Source: DASXBA01 sp036406475
GTDB taxonomy: Bacteria > Actinomycetota > Thermoleophilia > Solirubrobacterales > Thermoleophilaceae
Reading direction: 5' to 3'
Length of the DNA stretch: 15,475 nucleotides
NCBI GenBank assembly: GCA_036406475.1
Contig: DASXBA010000091.1
Coordinates: 1 to 15,475 of the forward strand
The position numbers and the translations under genes were made by a program. Position 1 is the first letter of the stretch. Every line of letters begins with the position of its first letter. Under the pieces are notes generated by a model, which did no database searches, had not been told where the DNA came from, and was given only the letters and a program-made list of their open reading frames with translations. This document shows, in pieces, positions 6,160-13,113 of this stretch.

Positions 6160-6954
6160 ATGAGCTATGAGACGGTCATCTGGGAGCAGGACGACGGTGT
6201 CGGCAGGCTGACGCTGAACCGGCCCGACACGCTCAACGCGTGGACGGCCGAATTCGGCCGCGAGCTCAAGTCGGTGATCGAGGGCGAGGCCTCCGACGAG
6301 TCGGTTCGGGCGGTCCTGGTCACCGGCGCCGGCCGGGGGTTCTCATCGGGGGCGGACCTCAAGGCGGGCTTCGAGCCCCATCCCGAGGACGGCAAGCCGG
6401 ACGTGCGCAAGGAGCTGCACGAGCTCTACCACCCGGTGATGGCGGGCGTTCGCCGGCTGGAGAAGCCGGTGGTGGCGGCCGTAAACGGCCCCGCCGTGGG
6501 CATCGGCTGCTCACTGGCGCTGGCCTGCGACCTGGTCCTGGCCGCCGAATCCGCGTTCTTCGGCCTTGCCTTCGTGAACATCGGGCTCATGCCGGATGGC
6601 GGCTCGACGCTGTTCGTGCCGGCCGCCGTCGGCAAGGCGCGGGCGTTCCAGATGGCGATGCTGGGCGAGCGGGTGCCCGCGAAGAGGGCGCTCGAATGGG
6701 GGCTCGTGAACTTCGTCCATCCGGACGACCGGCTCGCCGGGGAGGCCGAGGCGCTGGTGGACCACCTGGCCAAGGGGCCGACCCGCTCCTACGCCTCCTC
6801 GAAGAAGGCGCTCAACAAGATGCTCTACCCCGACCTCGAAGGCCAGCTCGACCTCGAGGCCGACCTCCAGCACTCGCTCGCACGGACGGACGACTTCGTC
6901 GAGGGCGTCATGGCCTTCGTCCAGAAGCGCGCGGCCGCCTTCCAGGGCTCGTAG
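6160..6954 (+). CDS. Enoyl-CoA hydratase/isomerase (crotonase superfamily, PaaG-like active site)
   Basis: A 264-residue crotonase-fold protein, full length. It carries RLTLNRPDTLNA near the N-terminus, the oxyanion-hole segment FSSGADLK (61-68), AAVNGPAVGIGCSLALACDL (106-125) and FVNIGLMPDGGST (138-150). Of the two glutamates of true enoyl-CoA hydratases, the first is replaced (Ser118 in the GCSLA segment) and the second by Asp146 in MPDGG. That pattern is seen in PaaG-like delta3,delta2-enoyl-CoA isomerases, so isomerase or ring-oxepin chemistry on an acyl-CoA is at least as likely as hydration. Cytoplasmic. The start ATG 6160 is followed by the usual SYETVIWEQDDGVG. A TAGGCT lies 9 bases upstream without a Shine-Dalgarno sequence. 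A small repeat protein begins 2 bases after the stop and is probably co-transcribed. Confidence 0.92.
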   Translation: MSYETVIWEQDDGVGRLTLNRPDTLNAWTAEFGRELKSVIEGEASDESVRAVLVTGAGRGFSSGADLKAGFEPHPEDGKPDVRKELHELYHPVMAGVRRLEKPVVAAVNGPAVGIGCSLALACDLVLAAESAFFGLAFVNIGLMPDGGSTLFVPAAVGKARAFQMAMLGERVPAKRALEWGLVNFVHPDDRLAGEAEALVDHLAKGPTRSYASSKKALNKMLYPDLEGQLDLEADLQHSLARTDDFVEGVMAFVQKRAAAFQGS

Positions 6955-6956
6955 CG

Positions 6957-7229
6957 GTGGCCGGCTTCGCGCGCTTCCGGCCCGAGGCGCGACCGCTGAC
7001 CGCCACGGGCGGCCAGTCGCGAGGCGCCACCGCCGTGGGAGCGCTGGCAATCGCGGCCGGCGCCCTCGGCGCGGTGGCGATCGGGCGCCTCGCGATCAGG
7101 CGCGCCGCGATCCGGCGGCTCGAGATCGAGGAGCTCGAGGTAGGCCGGCTCAGGGTGCGTGAGCTCGAGGTGCTCGAAGAGCGGCGGGGCCGGCCGGCAG
7201 CCGAGGAGCCGCTCGGGCCGCCCGACTAG
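6957..7229 (+). CDS. Small protein with alternating Ala/Ile-Leu repeat (beta-helix-like), function unknown
   Basis: A 90-residue frame from GTG 6957, two bases after the stop of the enoyl-CoA hydratase gene. After a short N-terminus it has an Ala/Gly-rich hydrophobic stretch (ATAVGALAIAAGALGAVAIG, residues ~24-43). This grades into a five-residue-like repeat: GRLAI, RRAAI, RRLEI, EELEV, GRLRV, RELEV. The regular hydrophobic residue every second and fifth position resembles pentapeptide or bactofilin-like beta-helix proteins. Similar short AIGRLAI/RLEI proteins occur in other actinobacteria (recollection, not searched). The stretch may sit in or on the membrane. Translation is probably coupled to the upstream gene, since no Shine-Dalgarno sequence is seen. 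No function can be assigned. Confidence 0.65.
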   Translation: MAGFARFRPEARPLTATGGQSRGATAVGALAIAAGALGAVAIGRLAIRRAAIRRLEIEELEVGRLRVRELEVLEERRGRPAAEEPLGPPD

Positions 7230-7278
7230 CGGCGCGCGCCAACCGGCACGAAGTAGAGGCGCCGCCAACCCCGCGGAT

Positions 7279-8163
7279 ATGATCCCGGCCGCCTTGCTCG
7301 CCGGCCGCAAACGCCGCCTAGCCCTGCTCGCCCTCGCCGTGGCGTGCCTGGCGCTGCTCGCGCTCGCCCCCGTGGCCTTCGGCGATGCGATCACGCCCGA
7401 GTCGGGCGGGTCGCCGAACGCCAACGACATCGACACGCTCTACAAGATCACGCTCTACATCGCGATCGTGATCTTCCTCATCGTCGAGGGGACGCTGCTC
7501 TGGTCGATCGTCCGCTACCGCCACCGGCGAGGCGGCCCCGAGCCCGCCCAGATCCGCGGAAACACGCCGCTCGAGGTGGGCTGGACACTGGGCGCGGCCC
7601 TGATCCTCGTGGTCCTCACGGTGGTCACCTTCCTCTACCTGGACGGGATCAAGAACCCGCCCGCGTCCGGCCCCAACGGGCTGCGGGCCGACGCCGCGCA
7701 GTTCGCCTCGATCGACCAGCCGAGCCCGCCCAAGGGCGCCGGCAGGCCCCTCAACATCAAGGTCAACGGCCAGCAGTACATCTGGCGCTTCCAGTATCCG
7801 GGGCAGCAGCCGCTCTTCACCTACTACGAGATGGTCGTGCCCACGGACACCACGATCACGCTCGACATCAACGCCTCCGACGTCATCCACTCGTGGTGGA
7901 TCCCCAAGCTCGGCGGCAAGGCCGACGCCGTCCCCGGTCACACCAACCAGACCTGGTTCAAGATCGAGAAGCCGGGGCTATACCGCGGTCAGTGCGCGGA
8001 GCTCTGCGGGGCCAACCACGCCGACATGCGGGCCGTGGTCAAGGCGGTCCCGCCGGACGAGTTCCAGGCCTGGGAGACCCAGCAGCGCAACAACATCCTG
8101 GCGTCGCAGAAGGCCCTCTCGAGGCAGCGGGCCCTGCGTGAGAAGCAGGGAGTGATCCACTGA
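7279..8163 (+). CDS. ctaC: Cytochrome c oxidase subunit II
   Basis: A 294-residue subunit II of an aa3-type oxidase. It receives electrons from cytochrome c at a CuA centre on the outer face of the membrane. Residues 9-36 form a signal or first hydrophobic segment (GRKRRLALLALAVACLALLALAP). Two membrane helices follow (about 53-78 and 99-122), then the cupredoxin domain. All CuA ligands are present: H204 in VIHSWW, and C239, E241, C243, H247 and M250 in CAELCGANHADM. There is no fused cytochrome c domain. The ATG at 7279 is chosen. A TATGAT at 7278-7283 overlaps it, so TTG 7294, 10 bases further on, is a possible leaderless start that would begin LLAGRKRR. The TGA shares one base with the ATG of ctaD (TGATG), so the two genes form a coupled operon. 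Confidence 0.95.
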   Translation: MIPAALLAGRKRRLALLALAVACLALLALAPVAFGDAITPESGGSPNANDIDTLYKITLYIAIVIFLIVEGTLLWSIVRYRHRRGGPEPAQIRGNTPLEVGWTLGAALILVVLTVVTFLYLDGIKNPPASGPNGLRADAAQFASIDQPSPPKGAGRPLNIKVNGQQYIWRFQYPGQQPLFTYYEMVVPTDTTITLDINASDVIHSWWIPKLGGKADAVPGHTNQTWFKIEKPGLYRGQCAELCGANHADMRAVVKAVPPDEFQAWETQQRNNILASQKALSRQRALREKQGVIH

Positions 8164-9854
8164 TGGAGGCGGGAACGCTGACTCCGCCACGCCCGGAAGT
8201 GGTGGTCCGCGGGTTGAGGGAGGAGCCGGGGGGATGGCTCTCCTGGCTCACCACGACCGACCACAAGAAGATCGGGCTCCTCTACCTCTTCTCGACGTTC
8301 ATCTTCTTCATCGTCGGCGGCGTCGAGGCGCTGATCATGCGCATCCAGCTCGCCCAGCCGAACGGCACGCTGCTGCCGGGCGAGACCTACAACGCGCTGG
8401 TCACGATGCACGGCACCACGATGATCTTCCTGTTCGTGGTGCCGGTGCTGGCCGGCTTCGGCAACTACATGATCCCGCTGATGATCGGGGCGCGGGACAT
8501 GGCCTTCCCGCGGCTCAACGCGCTCTCGTTCTGGCTCCTGCTGTTCGGCGGGATGGTCTTCTACACGTCGATCTTCTTCGACCCGCCGCAGGCCGGCTGG
8601 ACGATGTACACGCCGCTGTCGGACGACGCCTTCTCCTCGACCGGAGGGGTGGACGCCTGGATCCTGCTGATCCACCTGACGGGCCTGTCGTCGCTGCTCG
8701 GCGCGATCAACTTCGTGGCGACGATCCACAACATGCGCGCGCGCGGCATGAGCTGGGGCCGCATGCCGCTGTTCGTCTGGGCGATCCTGATCTACAGCTA
8801 CCTGCTGATCGCCGCCCTGCCCTCGGTGGCCGCCGCCGTGACGATGCTGCTCACCGACCGCCACTTCGGCACCGACTTCTTCGACCCGACCGGGGGAGGC
8901 GACCCGCTCCTCTGGCAGCACCTCTTCTGGTTCTTCGGGCACCCCGAGGTCTACATCATGGTCCTGCCGTCCTTCGGGATCATCTCGGAGGTCATTCCGG
9001 TCTTCTCCCGGAAGCCGATCTTCGGCTACAAGGCGATAGCGGCGTCCACGGTGGCGATCGCGTTCCTGGGGATGCTCGTGTGGGCGCACCACATGTTCGC
9101 CACGCCCACCTCGACCGTGGTGCTGGCCTTCTTCATGCTGTCGTCGTTCACGATCGCGGTGCCCACGGGCGTGAAGATCTTCAACTGGATCGCGACGCTC
9201 TGGAAGGGCCAGATCGTCTTCAAGACGGCGATGATGTACGCGGTCGCCGTGCCCGCGCTGTTCGTGGTCGGCGGCATATCGGGAGTCCTGCTGGCGATCT
9301 TCCCGGTCGACTGGCAGCTCACCGACACCTACTTCGTCGTCGCCCACCTCCACTACGTGCTCTTCGGCGGGTCGGTCTTCGGGATCTTCGCCGGGCTCTA
9401 CTACTGGTTCCCGAAGATGTCGGGCCGGCTGATGTCGGAGGGCCTCGGAAAGCTGTCCTTCTGGACCATGTTCGTCGGCTTCAACATGACGTTCCTGATC
9501 CAGCACTCGGCCGGCCTCTCGGGGATGCCGCGGCGGATCTACACCTACTCCGACCAGCTCCACGTGTCGGGCTACAACCTCGTCTCCACGATCGGCTCCT
9601 TCATCCTCGGAATCGGCGTGCTGATCACCGTGATCAACGTGCTCGTGAGCATGCGCTCCGGCCGCAAGGCGGGCAACGACCCGTGGCAGGGCAACACCCT
9701 CGAGTGGTTCACGCAGTCGCCGCCGCCCGAGAACAACTTCGACGTGGTGCCGCGGGTCCGCTCCGTCGAGCCGATGAAGGACATCCGCCGCGAGGTGGAG
9801 CGCGCCAACCAGCCCGCCGGCTCGGTGGCGCAGCCTGTGGCGAGCGGCACCTAG
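8163..9854 (+). CDS. ctaD: Cytochrome c oxidase subunit I (A1-type, aa3)
   Basis: A 563-residue catalytic subunit that reduces O2 to water and pumps protons. Ligands are all visible: heme a His83 (TMHGTT) and His397, heme a3 His395 (VAHLHY), and CuB His260, His309 and His310 (FGHPEVY and WAHHMF) with the cross-linked Tyr264. The D-channel is complete (N101, D112, N119, E262 in HPEV). The K-channel Thr335/Lys338 lies in VPTGVKIFNW. This is the A1 class of heme-copper oxidases. The C-terminus has the usual NDPWQGNTLEWFTQSPPPENNF segment and a hydrophilic tail. No subunit III is fused. The start ATG 8163 overlaps the ctaC stop by one base, with AGGGAG 10 bases upstream. The TAG stop is the first triplet of the 166-base palindrome. 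Heme A for this subunit would come from ctaA/ctaB downstream. Confidence 0.98.
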   Translation: MEAGTLTPPRPEVVVRGLREEPGGWLSWLTTTDHKKIGLLYLFSTFIFFIVGGVEALIMRIQLAQPNGTLLPGETYNALVTMHGTTMIFLFVVPVLAGFGNYMIPLMIGARDMAFPRLNALSFWLLLFGGMVFYTSIFFDPPQAGWTMYTPLSDDAFSSTGGVDAWILLIHLTGLSSLLGAINFVATIHNMRARGMSWGRMPLFVWAILIYSYLLIAALPSVAAAVTMLLTDRHFGTDFFDPTGGGDPLLWQHLFWFFGHPEVYIMVLPSFGIISEVIPVFSRKPIFGYKAIAASTVAIAFLGMLVWAHHMFATPTSTVVLAFFMLSSFTIAVPTGVKIFNWIATLWKGQIVFKTAMMYAVAVPALFVVGGISGVLLAIFPVDWQLTDTYFVVAHLHYVLFGGSVFGIFAGLYYWFPKMSGRLMSEGLGKLSFWTMFVGFNMTFLIQHSAGLSGMPRRIYTYSDQLHVSGYNLVSTIGSFILGIGVLITVINVLVSMRSGRKAGNDPWQGNTLEWFTQSPPPENNFDVVPRVRSVEPMKDIRREVERANQPAGSVAQPVASGT

Positions 9855-10017
9855 CGCCCTGAGTCGGAAGTTCGGTTGCAGCTTCCCGAGCGGCTGGGCG
9901 TGGCTGCCGGCGCGCGCGGGATAAGTCGATGCACAAGCATCGACGCTCCCGCGCGTGCCGTCAGGCGCGTCCAGACGCCGGGAGGGTGCCCGGCGAACTG
10001 ACGACTCAGGGCGCCTA
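9852..10017. repeat. 166-base imperfect palindrome between convergent genes
   Basis: The whole interval folds on itself about a centre at 9934/9935. The outer arms read TAGCGCCCTGAGTCG (9852-9866) and, on the other strand from 10017, TAGGCGCCCTGAGTCG. GTTCG pairs next (9870-9874 with 9995-9999). The middle is partly matched (CCCG, GCG). A 27-base block 9895-9921 pairs with 9947-9973 at 22 of 27 positions. The tip GTCGATGC (9925-9932) and GCATCGAC (9937-9944) is perfect with loop ACAA. By hand alignment about 62 of 83 columns match, and some mismatches become G-U pairs in RNA. Both ends coincide with TAG stop codons and are flanked by CTAG. It may be a bidirectional terminator or a non-autonomous, MITE-like element. 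No ORF inside. Confidence 0.85.
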
Positions 10018-12030
10018 GCGGCGCAGCTTCAGCTTCAGCTTCTTCGTCTTCTTGTTGCCGGCGGCGTCCCTGGCGGTGACCGTTATCCGGGCGCGCGCCC
10101 TGCGCCTCACGCTGCGGCGCTTCAGCGCCTTGCGCAGCCGCCCCAGCGACTTGCGCGAGAGCCTCAGCCGGACGCTCTTCCTCTGGTTCGCCTTCAGCGA
10201 GATCGTCCGCCGCTTGAGCTTGAAGGTCTTGCCCGCCTTCGCCGAGCCGGACAGGGTGACCTTGCAGGCCTCGAGCGGGCAGCGGATCGTCAGCTTGAGC
10301 CTGCCGGCGCGCTGAGTCTTCCTCGCGGCCACGCGCAGGTCCACGGACGTGTCCGAGGCACCGCCTCCGCCTCCACCCGCCGCGGAGTGCGTGACCCTGA
10401 AGCTGCGGCTCGCGGCCGGGCCGACGTTGTCGAACGGGTCGATCCCACGCACCTGGAAGGTGTGCGTCCCGTCGGCGAGGGTCGCCGTGGTGCGCGGAGA
10501 GGAGCAAGCCGCGAAGGCCCCGGAGTCGACCTTGCACTGGAAGCGGTTGACGAACTCGTTGGCGCTGAAGCTGAAGGTCGGGGTCCGATCGAGGGTGGTC
10601 GATCCGGCGGCCGGCCCCATGAGGATCGTGGTGGTCGGGGGCGTGACGTCGCCGTCGAGGCTGGCGTCGAGACTGCCGTCGCCGGGGAGATAGCGCGCGA
10701 TTCCGATGCGCCCCTCCTCGTTGCTCGGCTCGACCCGCCCGGCCGCGATGATCGCGCCCGTGCCCGAGTTGAGGTCGATGCCCCTGATCTGATCGTGGAA
10801 CGGTCCGAAGGAGGTCAGGACCTTGCCATCGCCGCCGAAGCTCGTGTCGAGGACGCCGGTCGACAGGCTGACGCGAGCAACCGCAAAGTCTCCGTTGAGG
10901 TCGCCGTCGCCATCCGGGTCGGCCTCTCCGGCCACCACGATCTTGCTGTTGAGGCCGTCGATCGCGATGGCGTACGCCTGGTCCAGGCTCGAATCGGGCC
11001 CGACCGGCACGATCACCTTGCCGTTGCCGCCGCCGGGGTTGCCGGCGTCCCCGTCGAAGCTCGTGTCGAGCGTGCCGTCAGCGCCGTTGAGCCGGGCGAG
11101 CCCGAAGTCGAAGAAGGTGTTCGTGGGGTTGCCGGTGAACGCATCGCCGGCCACGACGATCTTGTTGTCCCCCTGGATCACCACGGCCCGAGCGTGGTCC
11201 GGGAAGGTCGACGCCGACACCGGCACCTTGACCACCCCGTTCCCCGAGCCGCCGTCGCCGTCGAAGCTCGTGTCGAGGGCCCCGGTCGAGTCGCTGTAGC
11301 GCGCAAGGGTGAAGTCGATGTTCGACCCGTCGGTGGACTCGCCGGCCGCCACCACCTGACCCGACTTGATCGCCAGCGCACTGATCTGGTCCACGAATCC
11401 CACGGCGGACACCACCGTGGTGACCCTGCCGTCGCCGTCGAAGCCCGGGTCGAGCACGCCCGCCGCGGTGTAGCGGGCCAGCGCGAAGTGGTGATTGCCG
11501 ACGCTGTCGACGTCGGACCAGCCGCCGACGATGATCCCGCCCCCGGAGGCGAGCCCGACGGCAAGTCCAAGGTCGACGAAGTTGTCGAAGTCGGTGGTGA
11601 CAATCCCGTCGCCGCCGCCGAAGCTCGTGTCGAGCTTGCCGTTGGGGAGGTAGCGGGCGAGCGCGAAGTCCGTGTCGTTCGTCGGTGACTCCGTGGTCCC
11701 GGCCACGACGATCTTGTCGTCGGCCTGGATCACCATCGCGCTGGCCCGAGAGTTGCTTCCGGGGATGTTGCGCGTCTCGACGATTCCGTTGCCAGTGCCG
11801 GAGTCGCCGTCGAACGTCGGGTCGAGCGTGCCGCCGCTGTCGAAGCGCGCGACGAAGAAGTGGCTCTCGTTGTCCGAAGCGTGGGCGGCCCCGGCAACCA
11901 CGATCTTGCCGTCGTCGTCCCGCGCAACTCCGCCGACGTCGTCATCCGCGGCGATGAGCGGCGCGATTGTCCCGTCCGCCGCGAACGCAGGGCAGGCCGC
12001 GAACGAGACGATTGCGGCGGCCGCGCTCAT
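10015..12030 (-). CDS. Secreted delta-60-repeat (beta-propeller-like) protein with Ig-like and basic C-terminal domains
   Basis: A 671-residue exported protein. The N-terminus is a signal peptide (cleavage near AFA-ADG, residue 17/18). Residues ~42-461 hold seven delta-60 repeats, each with a KIVVAG-like strand, FALARY and LDTSFDGDG, so a seven-bladed propeller is plausible. Residues ~463-546 are an Ig/Big-like domain (PTFSFSANEF, FQCKVDSG, GTHTFQVRGIDPFDN) with Cys499/Cys509. A Gly6 linker follows, and then a Lys/Arg-rich beta domain (560-671) with Cys584/Cys589. ATG 12030 is used. CTG 12060 would add LSRIRWTLAS and give the signal peptide a positive n-region. There is no Shine-Dalgarno sequence. 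The function is unknown, perhaps an envelope-associated binding protein. The TAG stop lies exactly at the end of the palindrome shared with ctaD. Confidence 0.9.
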   Translation of the reverse strand: MSAAAAIVSFAACPAFAADGTIAPLIAADDDVGGVARDDDGKIVVAGAAHASDNESHFFVARFDSGGTLDPTFDGDSGTGNGIVETRNIPGSNSRASAMVIQADDKIVVAGTTESPTNDTDFALARYLPNGKLDTSFGGGDGIVTTDFDNFVDLGLAVGLASGGGIIVGGWSDVDSVGNHHFALARYTAAGVLDPGFDGDGRVTTVVSAVGFVDQISALAIKSGQVVAAGESTDGSNIDFTLARYSDSTGALDTSFDGDGGSGNGVVKVPVSASTFPDHARAVVIQGDNKIVVAGDAFTGNPTNTFFDFGLARLNGADGTLDTSFDGDAGNPGGGNGKVIVPVGPDSSLDQAYAIAIDGLNSKIVVAGEADPDGDGDLNGDFAVARVSLSTGVLDTSFGGDGKVLTSFGPFHDQIRGIDLNSGTGAIIAAGRVEPSNEEGRIGIARYLPGDGSLDASLDGDVTPPTTTILMGPAAGSTTLDRTPTFSFSANEFVNRFQCKVDSGAFAACSSPRTTATLADGTHTFQVRGIDPFDNVGPAASRSFRVTHSAAGGGGGGASDTSVDLRVAARKTQRAGRLKLTIRCPLEACKVTLSGSAKAGKTFKLKRRTISLKANQRKSVRLRLSRKSLGRLRKALKRRSVRRRARARITVTARDAAGNKKTKKLKLKLRR
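10648..11907 (-). repeat. Seven in-gene delta-60 repeats
   Basis: The stretch encodes seven degenerate units of about 55-65 residues. At DNA level the best-conserved part is the plus-strand tract tcgaagctcgtgtcgag, seen near 11055, 11256 and (with cgaagctcgtgtcgag) near 10838 and 11620. It is protein-level repetition (LDTSFDGD), not a CRISPR array. Confidence 0.8.
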
Positions 12031-12120
12031 GGACGCCAGCGTCCACCGTATGCGGGACAGGGGGGCCAGGTAGTGGCGATCGTAACTCAGGTGTGCGCCG
12101 GGCGTTTAATGCTCGACGGG

Positions 12121-12126
12121 TAGCCT
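12121..12126 (+). promoter_or_regulatory. Putative -10 element (TAGCCT) of ctaA-ctaB
   Basis: TAGCCT ends 9 bases before the ctaA GTG, and no Shine-Dalgarno sequence lies between them. A TTTAAT at 12105-12110 is a second candidate that would give a short leader. Neither has a good -35. Confidence 0.35.
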
Positions 12127-12135
12127 TCCCCGCCC

Positions 12136-13113
12136 GTGCCGACCGCCGCGTACCGGAAGCTCGCCCTCGCCACCGTGGTCGCCACCTTCGTTCTGGTGGT
12201 GGTCGGCGGCTTCGTCCGGGTCTCGGACTCCGGGCTCGGCTGCGGGCCCAAGGGGTCCGGCTTCCATGGCTGGCCCTTCTGCAACGGCGACGTGGTCCCC
12301 GGGATCGACCTGAACTCGGTGATCGAGTACACCCACCGGGCCGTCGCGGGGATCGTGACGATCCTGATCCTCAGCCTCGCCGTGCTCGCCTGGCGGAACT
12401 ACCGCTCGCAGCGCCGGCTCCTGTGGGCTACGACCGGGGCCTTCCTGCTCGTGGTCTCACAGGCCGTGCTCGGCGGCGCCACCGTCGAGGAGGGGCTCGC
12501 TCCGGGATACGTGGCGGCCCACCTGGGCCTGGCGATGCTGCTCTTGGGGACGCTCATCTACGCCTGGCAGCAGACCCGCCCGGCGGCCGAGACCGTCTCG
12601 GCCTCCTCCGGCGTCCGGGCCCTGTCGATCGCGGCCTCGGTCCTCGTCTTCGCCACGATCGTCGCCGGCGGCTACATGGCCGGAACGCAGAAGTACGGCC
12701 GGGCCGATTACCGGCTCGGTGACGGCGCCCATCACGCGTGCGGAAAGGAGTTCCCCACCTGCAATGGGGGCTTCATGCCGTTCGGCGAGTCGCGGCTCGT
12801 GGACATCCACCTCACCCACCGCGCGTTCATGTACCTGACGACCTTGGTCCTGCTGGTGCTCGTCGCGGTGCTGCTCCGGCGCCGCCCGAGCGATGGCGCC
12901 GTCCGCTCGGCCCAGGTGCTGCTCGCCCTTCTGGTGGTCCAGCTCGTGCTCGGCGCGCTCAACGTCTGGCTCGACGAGTACGAGGGGCTGATCGTCGCCC
13001 ACCTGGCCGCGGGCACGCTGCTCTGGGCGGTGTCGATCGGATTGACGCTCCAGCTCTTCCGCGTGCCCGCCCCCGCTCCGTTCAGGCATCGCGCGGAGGC
13101 GGTCCCGGCGTGA
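12136..13113 (+). CDS. ctaA: Heme A synthase (COX15/CtaA family)
   Basis: A 325-residue membrane enzyme that oxidises the heme O methyl group to formyl, giving heme A for the aa3 oxidase. Eight hydrophobic segments form two four-helix halves. Conserved residues visible are E64 and H67 in EYTHRAVAG, H129 in AAHLGLAM, H228 in IHLTHRAF and H289 in VAHLAAGTLLW. Extracytoplasmic cysteines lie in LGCGPKG...PFCNG (C36/C49) and HACGKEFPTCNGG (C202/C209); the first pair is spaced more widely than in Bacillus CtaA. The start GTG 12136 places the first helix correctly. TAGCCT lies 9 bases upstream and no Shine-Dalgarno sequence is seen. The TGA overlaps the ctaB GTG as GTGA. It is divergent from the delta-60 gene. 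Confidence 0.95.
   Translation: MPTAAYRKLALATVVATFVLVVVGGFVRVSDSGLGCGPKGSGFHGWPFCNGDVVPGIDLNSVIEYTHRAVAGIVTILILSLAVLAWRNYRSQRRLLWATTGAFLLVVSQAVLGGATVEEGLAPGYVAAHLGLAMLLLGTLIYAWQQTRPAAETVSASSGVRALSIAASVLVFATIVAGGYMAGTQKYGRADYRLGDGAHHACGKEFPTCNGGFMPFGESRLVDIHLTHRAFMYLTTLVLLVLVAVLLRRRPSDGAVRSAQVLLALLVVQLVLGALNVWLDEYEGLIVAHLAAGTLLWAVSIGLTLQLFRVPAPAPFRHRAEAVPA

Noticed and set aside
7230..7278. Regulatory element or riboswitch before ctaC
   Set aside because: Only 49 bases with no strong stem or known motif; nothing to support a call.
7989..9563. 524-residue minus-strand ORF
   Set aside because: It is a His/Arg/Glu-rich shadow exactly opposite ctaD and the ctaC end, with no recognisable domain.
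9955..11688. 577-residue plus-strand ORF
   Set aside because: Shadow of the delta-60 gene; its repetition mirrors the repeats on the other strand.
10648..11907. Possible CRISPR array from the recurring cgaagctcgtgtcgag tract
   Set aside because: Spacing is irregular, the units are degenerate, and the tract encodes LDTSF within an open reading frame.
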